A DNA stretch of 64,000 nt from JACOTK01 sp963743945. Its GTDB lineage: Bacteria > Actinomycetota > Acidimicrobiia > Acidimicrobiales > CADCSY01. This document shows positions 58,906 through 64,000 of the stretch, in pieces; position 1 is the first letter of the stretch, and every line of letters starts with the position of its first letter. The translations under genes were made by a program, and so were the position numbers. Location of the stretch: the NCBI GenBank assembly GCA_963743945.1, contig CAVURO010000010.1:372001-436000 (forward strand), in the 5' to 3' direction. The notes beneath the pieces were generated by a model, which ran no database searches, was not told the origin of the DNA, and saw only the letters and a program-made list of their open reading frames with translations.

Positions 58906-59694
58906 CTACTCCAGCCGGTTGGCCGTGATGAGGACGGTCTCGAATTCCATGACGAACGACCCGCCGAAGTCATCGATGGCCGTTCGAATCCCTTCGAACA
59001 GCCGCGCTTGGACGACGGCGTCCAGGGCGGTGTGGTCGCTACGTGAGAGAAGCTGCTCCAACCACTGGTCCCTCTGGTAGGTCTGGCTCCAGGGAAACCA
59101 CGTCTCGGTCGGGGCATCGAATTCGGGTACCGCCGCGATCGCGTCGAGCTCCCTGGGCGAGTCCGATCTCCGGTCGGTTGATCGGTTGGCACCGTAGCCC
59201 CTGAAGACGGTGTGAACGCCACTCGGCGACGCGCTCGCGTACACCTCGGTGAGAACGTCGGCGAGATCGTCGGGCGGAGATCCGCAGTTCCAGATCAGGC
59301 CGATTCGTCCCCCGGGGCGCAGCACAGAGGCGGCTTTCGCCGTCGCGACCGGGAGGTCGAGCCAATGCCACGCCTGCGCCGAGGCCACCCGATCAAACGT
59401 GCGGCCGGCGGGCTCCCAATCCTCGAAGGCGCCGACTTCGACGTCGATGCCGTGGCTGCGAGCGATCTCTGCCATCCGTGGAGCGACTTCCACGCCGAGG
59501 ACTTTGGCGCCCCGCTCGGCGATCTGTCGCGCCGCTATGCCGGTGCCGCACCCGACGTCGAGCACCTTGAGCTCCGACGGTTTCGGACCGAGCAGCGCGT
59601 CGATCACCGAGTCGGGGTACCGCGGGCGGTACCGGTCGTAGCGCTGGGCCTCCTGGTCGAACAACCTCGATCGTTCTCGGGCTAACGGTTTCAT
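58906..59694 (-). CDS. Class I SAM-dependent methyltransferase
   Basis: A 262-aa methyltransferase of the small-molecule type. FDQEAQRYDRYRPRYPDSVIDAL start, motif I VLDVGCGTGIAARQIAE, the acid in VLGVEVAPRM and motif IV AQAWHWLDLPVATAKAASVLRPGGRIGLIWN as landmark. ATG 59694 follows AGAGGA at 7 nt. It is alone among accessory genes, its stop facing the AbiE remnant. Substrate unknown. Confidence 0.82.
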   Translation of the reverse strand: MKPLARERSRLFDQEAQRYDRYRPRYPDSVIDALLGPKPSELKVLDVGCGTGIAARQIAERGAKVLGVEVAPRMAEIARSHGIDVEVGAFEDWEPAGRTFDRVASAQAWHWLDLPVATAKAASVLRPGGRIGLIWNCGSPPDDLADVLTEVYASASPSGVHTVFRGYGANRSTDRRSDSPRELDAIAAVPEFDAPTETWFPWSQTYQRDQWLEQLLSRSDHTALDAVVQARLFEGIRTAIDDFGGSFVMEFETVLITANRLE

Positions 59695-59918
59695 TCCACG
59701 TCCTCTTCGGGCTGAACTCGAGAAACAGCGCGAGGACATCGTCGGCCAAGCAGAACGGACACTACAAACTGCCTTCGGGCCGGGCCTGTGAGTTTGTCCT
59801 CCTGCGCTCACCGTCGTCGGCCGCCCCGCCCGATTCGGCATTCTGCCCTGGTGTCAGTGAACGCGCGCGCCGCTTTGTGATAATGGTGCCCCGAACGCCG
59901 GCCGGGCGCCCGACACCA

Positions 59919-60022
59919 CCTGCCGCCCAACAGGTGGGTGAGGTCCCACCGGACATCAAGGGCCTCAACCCTCGGTTGTCGTCATGGCCGCCGAGTCGAC
60001 GGGAGCGAGGTGTGGCTGCCGG
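59919..60022 (-). repeat. About 100-bp copy of the pepF start region
   Basis: Matches 56257-56358 in the same orientation: first pepF codons, the start codon and about 35 bp upstream. It includes one inserted C (CAACCCTCGG versus CAACCTCGG) that would break the pepF frame, and several changes near the upstream end. It lies in the 449-bp gap between the methyltransferase and the chlorite-dismutase-family gene; the rest of the gap shows no coding sequence. Confidence 0.9.
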
Positions 60023-60130
60023 ATGGGGCGCGTGGCTCATCCAAGCTCCACGTGAGGGCCATCCGGAGCCTCACGTGACCATCGTGCCTTTCTGTCATCG
60101 TGAGGCAACAGTGCCGAAACGACCGCTGGA

Positions 60131-60136
60131 TACCCT
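60131..60136 (+). promoter_or_regulatory. Leaderless -10 box, chlorite-dismutase-family gene
   Basis: TACCCT with exactly 7 nt to the ATG at 60144. This supports the short start over an upstream GTG at 60111. Confidence 0.45.
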
Positions 60137-60143
60137 CGCCTCC

Positions 60144-60695
60144 ATGCCGCTGCCCCTGCTGGTCAACTTCATCGGTGGCTCCGAGGGACCTTGGAGTGTG
60201 ACGAGCCAGAAAGCTGTCACGGGGCCCGATCTTCCCATGGTTCCGTTCGTACGGGTTGTGGAAGGCCGAGTGCTCGCTCGACCGCCGGCCGGTTGGGCGC
60301 TCCAGGGCGTGACGAGCAACGAACGCTACGTCGAGCGGGCCGAACGGGTCGCCCTGAGCGATCGGCAGGAACCGCTCGGTCGTTCGGATGCGACCTGCGC
60401 GGCGCTCATCCCCATCACGAAATCGCCCGCGTGGTGGGATCTGACCCAGGACCAACGACGAGCGATCCTCGAAACCCGCTCTCGCCACATCGCCATCGGT
60501 CTGGAATACCTACCGGCGATCGCCCGCCGCCTTCACCACGGTCGTGACATCCGCGCGGAGTTCGACTTCCTGACCTGGTTCGAGTTCCCGCCCGAGGCAA
60601 CCGAGGAGTTCGAGGATCTCGTGGGCCGCCTCCGGGCGACCGAGGAGTGGTCCTACGTCGAACGGGAGGTGGACATCCGACTCGCTCGCCAATGA
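60144..60695 (+). CDS. Chlorite dismutase-family heme protein
   Basis: A 183-aa protein of the dimeric-barrel chlorite dismutase/coproheme decarboxylase superfamily, short clade. The helix with the proximal histidine is RSRHIAIGLEYLPAIARRL and the FDFLTWFEF strand with acidic FEDLVGRLRATEEWSYVEREVDIRL end is typical. The length matches short Cld proteins. An in-frame longer reading from 59877 crosses the pepF copy and is rejected. Chlorite decomposition or peroxidase activity cannot be decided; the catalytic arginine was not located with confidence. It precedes the suf operon by 89 bp. Confidence 0.72.
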   Translation: MPLPLLVNFIGGSEGPWSVTSQKAVTGPDLPMVPFVRVVEGRVLARPPAGWALQGVTSNERYVERAERVALSDRQEPLGRSDATCAALIPITKSPAWWDLTQDQRRAILETRSRHIAIGLEYLPAIARRLHHGRDIRAEFDFLTWFEFPPEATEEFEDLVGRLRATEEWSYVEREVDIRLARQ

Positions 60696-60772
60696 TCCAC
60701 CGGTCAACCAGGCGCTCTTGGCTCGGATGAATTTCTCCTATCTGGGTAGTGCTAATGCCTGAGGCCATGTCC

Positions 60773-60778
60773 TAGAAT
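60773..60778 (+). promoter_or_regulatory. Leaderless -10 box of the suf operon
   Basis: TAGAAT ends 6 nt before the sufC ATG at 60785. The intervening GAGGGC is too close to the start for a ribosome-binding site. Confidence 0.5.
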
Positions 60779-60784
60779 GAGGGC

Positions 60785-61539
<755 letters not shown>

Positions 61540-61543
<4 letters not shown>

Positions 61544-62781
61544 CGCCGGCGGCGCTCACCCTCGACGTCGAGCGGGTCCGCAAGGACTTTCCGATCTACG
61601 ACACCTACGCAGGAAGGCCGTTCGTCTTTCTCGACTCCGCTGCGTCGTCCCAGAAGCCCCGAGCCGTGCTCGATGCGATGACCAACTACTACGAGACCAC
61701 CCACGCCAACGTGCACCGGGGCGTCTACGCGATTGCGGAGCATGCGACCGAGCTCTACGAGGGATCCCGGACCAGGATCGCCCGCTTCATCGGCGCATCG
61801 TCGTCGAACGAGGTCATCTTCGCCAAGAACGTCACCGAGACGTTGAACCTGGTCGCCCAGACCTGGGGACGGGCCAACCTTGGACCCGACGACGCCGTGC
61901 TGCTCACCGAGATGGAGCACCACGCCAACATCGTGCCCTGGCTCATGTTGGCCGAACACATCGGCTTTGAGCTGCGCTACCTTGGCATCACCGAGGACGG
62001 TCTGCTCGACCTCTCCGATCTCGACGCGAAGCTCGACGGGGTCAAGTTGGTCGGATTGACCGCCATGTCCAACGTGCTCGGAACGCTCACGCCGGTTCGC
62101 CGCATTGCCGATGCCGCCCACGCGGCGGGCGCCGTCGTCGTCGTCGACGCAGCCCAGTACACCCCGCACATGCACACCCGGGTGCACGATCTCGGCGCCG
62201 ACTTCCTCGGCTTCACCGGCCACAAGATGCTCGGCCCGACCGGTGTCGGCGTGTTGTGGGGACGAGAGGCGTTGCTGGACGCGATGCCCCCGTTCCTGGG
62301 CGGCGGCGACATGATCCGCGATGTCCGCCTCGACGGGTTCACGCCAAACGAGTTGCCCTGGAAGTTCGAGGCGGGCACACCGCCGATCGCCGAGGCCATC
62401 GGGCTGGGCATGGCCATCGACGAGTTGGAGCGCTACGACCTCGACGCCATCCGGGCCCACGAGATTCAGGTCACGGGCTATGCCCTGGCCTCACTGGCGG
62501 ATCGCTTCGGCGACGACTTCACCGTCCACGGACCGCTCGACCCGACGCTTCGAGGTGGGGTGTTGTCCTTTGCCTTCAAGGGCATTCACCCCCACGACCT
62601 CTCCCAGGTGCTCGACCAGTCGGGCGTCTGTGTGCGTGCCGGCCACCACTGCGCAAAGCCCCTCATGCGTCGTCTGGGTGTCGGCGCAACCGCGCGGGCA
62701 TCCTTTTACGTGTACAACAATGAGGCTGATGTTGACGCGCTGGCCGAAGCGCTTGTAGTCGCCGCCGATCTGTTCGGCTGA
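61540..62781 (+). CDS. sufS: Cysteine desulfurase SufS
   Basis: A 413-aa PLP enzyme that removes sulfur from cysteine for Fe-S clusters. The PLP lysine is in FTGHKMLGPTGVG and the active-site cysteine in RAGHHCAKPLMRRLG. N-terminal YLDSAA is here FVFLDSAASSQKPRAVLDAM. ATG 61540 overlaps the sufC stop. A 58-bp piece near codons 83-102 is copied at 57155-57212. Confidence 0.93.
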
Positions 62782-62800
62782 TTCAGGAGACCGTAGAACG

Positions 62801-63304
62801 ATGCCTGGCCTCGAAGACCTCTACCGAGAGATCATCCTCGATCACTACCGCAACCCCCGAAACCGCGGCGAGCTGCCGAGCCCTCCCGCGCATCGGGTCG
62901 AGGGGTTCAACCCGCTCTGCGGTGACGAGATCGTGCTGTACGTCGACGTCGATGACACCGGCACCGTCTCGGACCTGAAGATCAGCGGACAGGGGTGTTC
63001 GATCAGCCAGTCTTCGGCCTCCATGATGTCAGCGGCGATCAAGGGAAAGAGCGTCGAGGAGGCCCGGGCACTGACCCGTGCGTTCAAGGCGCTCATGTCG
63101 ATTCACGAGTCGAAGCTCGAAAGCGAGAGCGCGGGGCCGGCACCCGACGGAAGTGGCACCGACACGCCGGTTCCCGACCCTGCCGTCAAGCTCGGCGACC
63201 TCGAAGCCCTGCAGGGCGTGGTCAAGTTTCCCGTGCGAATCAAGTGCGCGACCCTGTCGTGGAACACGCTCACCCAGGCACTCGACGAGGCCGCCGCAAC
63301 CTGA
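62801..63304 (+). CDS. sufU: Sulfur transfer protein SufU
   Basis: A 167-aa zinc-binding SufU that accepts persulfide sulfur from SufS. Metal ligands: C in NPLCGDE (with the Asp), C in GQGCSIS and C in IRIKCATLSW-like VRIKCATL. The SufU-specific insertion between the second and third cysteines is present (SESAGPAPDGSGTDTPVPD). AGGAGA lies 11 nt before the ATG. It completes the sufC-sufS-sufU run. Confidence 0.92.
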   Translation: MPGLEDLYREIILDHYRNPRNRGELPSPPAHRVEGFNPLCGDEIVLYVDVDDTGTVSDLKISGQGCSISQSSASMMSAAIKGKSVEEARALTRAFKALMSIHESKLESESAGPAPDGSGTDTPVPDPAVKLGDLEALQGVVKFPVRIKCATLSWNTLTQALDEAAAT

Positions 63305-63310
63305 TCGCCT

Positions 63311-63333
63311 CAGCCCGCGTCCTGCTCGGGCTG
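63311..63333 (+). terminator. Candidate suf operon terminator
   Basis: CAGCCCG (63311-63317) and CGGGCTG (63327-63333) with a 9-nt loop, just after the sufU stop. The downstream sequence is only mildly T-rich (GTATCTTGGG). Confidence 0.4.
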
Positions 63334-63353
63334 GGTATCTTGGGTGGCATCCA

Positions 63354-63379
63354 AGATGTAAGCGTATATGCTTACATCT
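63354..63379 (+). promoter_or_regulatory. Perfect 10-bp palindromic operator of the XRE gene
   Basis: AGATGTAAGC (63354-63363) and GCTTACATCT (63370-63379) separated by GTATAT. The arms are perfectly complementary. The -10 box TATGCT (63367-63372) lies inside, and the GTG start at 63380 follows directly. Binding of a dimer would block the promoter, so negative autoregulation by the XRE protein is very likely. Confidence 0.75.
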
Positions 63380-63961
63380 GTGATAGCCTCTGAGCTGGTC
63401 CACCAGGCGAGAGCACATGCAAACCTGTCCGTTCGCGCTTTGGCCCAGGCATCCGGCGTCGCTGCAAGCACGATCCACCGTATCGAGCAAGGTGAGCTGA
63501 ACCCGACCGTCGCCATGCTCGAGCGCATCGTCGAGGCTTCCGGCATGCGGCTCCACATCGAGGCCCAGGATGACTACGCCGCCAGTGTCCTGGGGCTGGC
63601 TCGCTCCATCCACAAGGACATCAACCGAGGTGACACGAGCTCCCCGGTTCGCAAGGCCGCCGAACTGGCCCACCGATTTCACCACGCCGAGGGTCACACT
63701 CGTCACCGGATGATCGCCGCAGAACCCCCGACGACCGGTGACGCCCGTTGGGATGCGTTTGTCGCTGCGCTGGCCGAGTGGCTGGCGGTGCAGGCAGGCG
63801 ACCACGTCCCCCAGTGGGCACGCGATGACACGCGTTACCTTCACCGTGGGTGGTGGGTCACGCCGATGAAGGCTGTACATGCCTGGGAATATGCCGGAAC
63901 CCCCGCCTCCTTCCAGCATCGTGGGGTTTACATCCATCGTGACTCGCTGACCAATGTGTAG
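63380..63961 (+). CDS. XRE-family regulator, probable antitoxin
   Basis: A 193-aa protein. N-terminal helix-turn-helix: ELVHQARAHANLSVRALAQASGVAASTIHRIEQGE (residues 5-39 as landmark). The C-terminal part (WDAFVAALAEWLAVQAGDHVPQWARDDTRYL) is a distinct helical domain of unknown fold. The GTG at 63380 is preferred to an ATG at 63368 because the operator and -10 box would otherwise overlap the coding sequence. This architecture usually precedes a nucleotidyltransferase gene in actinobacteria and acts as its antitoxin. Confidence 0.75.
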   Translation: MIASELVHQARAHANLSVRALAQASGVAASTIHRIEQGELNPTVAMLERIVEASGMRLHIEAQDDYAASVLGLARSIHKDINRGDTSSPVRKAAELAHRFHHAEGHTRHRMIAAEPPTTGDARWDAFVAALAEWLAVQAGDHVPQWARDDTRYLHRGWWVTPMKAVHAWEYAGTPASFQHRGVYIHRDSLTNV

Positions 63962-63969
63962 AAGCCGCC

Positions 63970-64000
63970 ATGCTCACCCGTGAACGAATCATCGAGCTTT
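63970..64000 (+). CDS. Start of the XRE partner gene, cut by the window edge
   Basis: ATG 9 bp after the XRE stop opens with MLTRERIIEL. Similar N-termini occur on nucleotidyltransferase-like toxins encoded after this XRE type. Only ten codons are visible, so the assignment is an inference from position and start sequence. Confidence 0.35.
   Translation, partial: MLTRERIIEL

Noticed and set aside
59877..60143. N-terminal extension of the chlorite-dismutase-family gene
   Set aside because: The extension crosses the pepF copy and reads it in an unrelated frame. A -10 box sits 7 nt before the ATG at 60144.

Overview
The window is high-GC, gene-dense bacterial DNA with many GTG and TTG starts and very tight operons. 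Mycofactocin-type dehydrogenases, an actinobacterial HhH-GPD protein, three acyl-CoA dehydrogenases plus FadD, a homodimeric AceE and many apparently leaderless genes point to Actinomycetota. Class Acidimicrobiia is a reasonable guess, but the sequence does not prove it. No rRNA, tRNA, CRISPR array, integrase or complete insertion sequence was found.

Layout. 1-4.1 kb: a mycofactocin-type SDR, an NDMA-dependent alcohol dehydrogenase and a MoxR/VWA pair. 4.1-9 kb: a small protein, a TetR regulator, an acyl-CoA dehydrogenase, an MFS exporter and CysRS. 9-17.9 kb: a seven-gene exopolysaccharide operon (UDP-glucose dehydrogenase, a glycosidase-glycosyltransferase fusion, an ABC exporter, a pyruvyltransferase-like protein, a glycosyltransferase and two hexapeptide acyltransferases). 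18-21 kb: a NrtABD-like importer. 21-28.6 kb: ValRS, a PilZ protein, a SpoIIE-type phosphatase with its own kinase-like ATPase domain, and FadD. 28.8-37.4 kb: an exported protein and a branched-chain-type ABC operon. That operon has a fused permease and also carries a membrane-anchored surface protein (frameshifted here) and a two-helix membrane protein. 37.7-45.2 kb: acyl-CoA dehydrogenase, MMPL transporter, site-2 protease, AceE. 45.3-56.3 kb: repair and thiamine genes, hydrolases, methyltransferase, acyl-CoA dehydrogenase, nitroreductase, a DUF234 ATPase, a glycosyltransferase and PepF.

56.3-60.7 kb is the accessory part. It has a VapBC pair, a decayed AbiE toxin-antitoxin operon (frameshifted antitoxin, amputated toxin) and a lone methyltransferase, interspersed with a 58-bp copy of sufS and a roughly 100-bp copy of the pepF start. 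The order pepF, sufS copy, pepF copy, sufS is what a decayed tandem duplication would leave. A chlorite-dismutase-family gene and the sufC-sufS-sufU operon follow, then an XRE regulator with a perfect palindromic operator and the first codons of its partner gene at the window edge.

Regulation. At least ten genes have a TANNNT box ending 6-7 nt before the start codon, which indicates leaderless transcription. fadD and one acyl-CoA dehydrogenase share a 10-mer at nearly the same upstream distance, a candidate lipid-regulon site.
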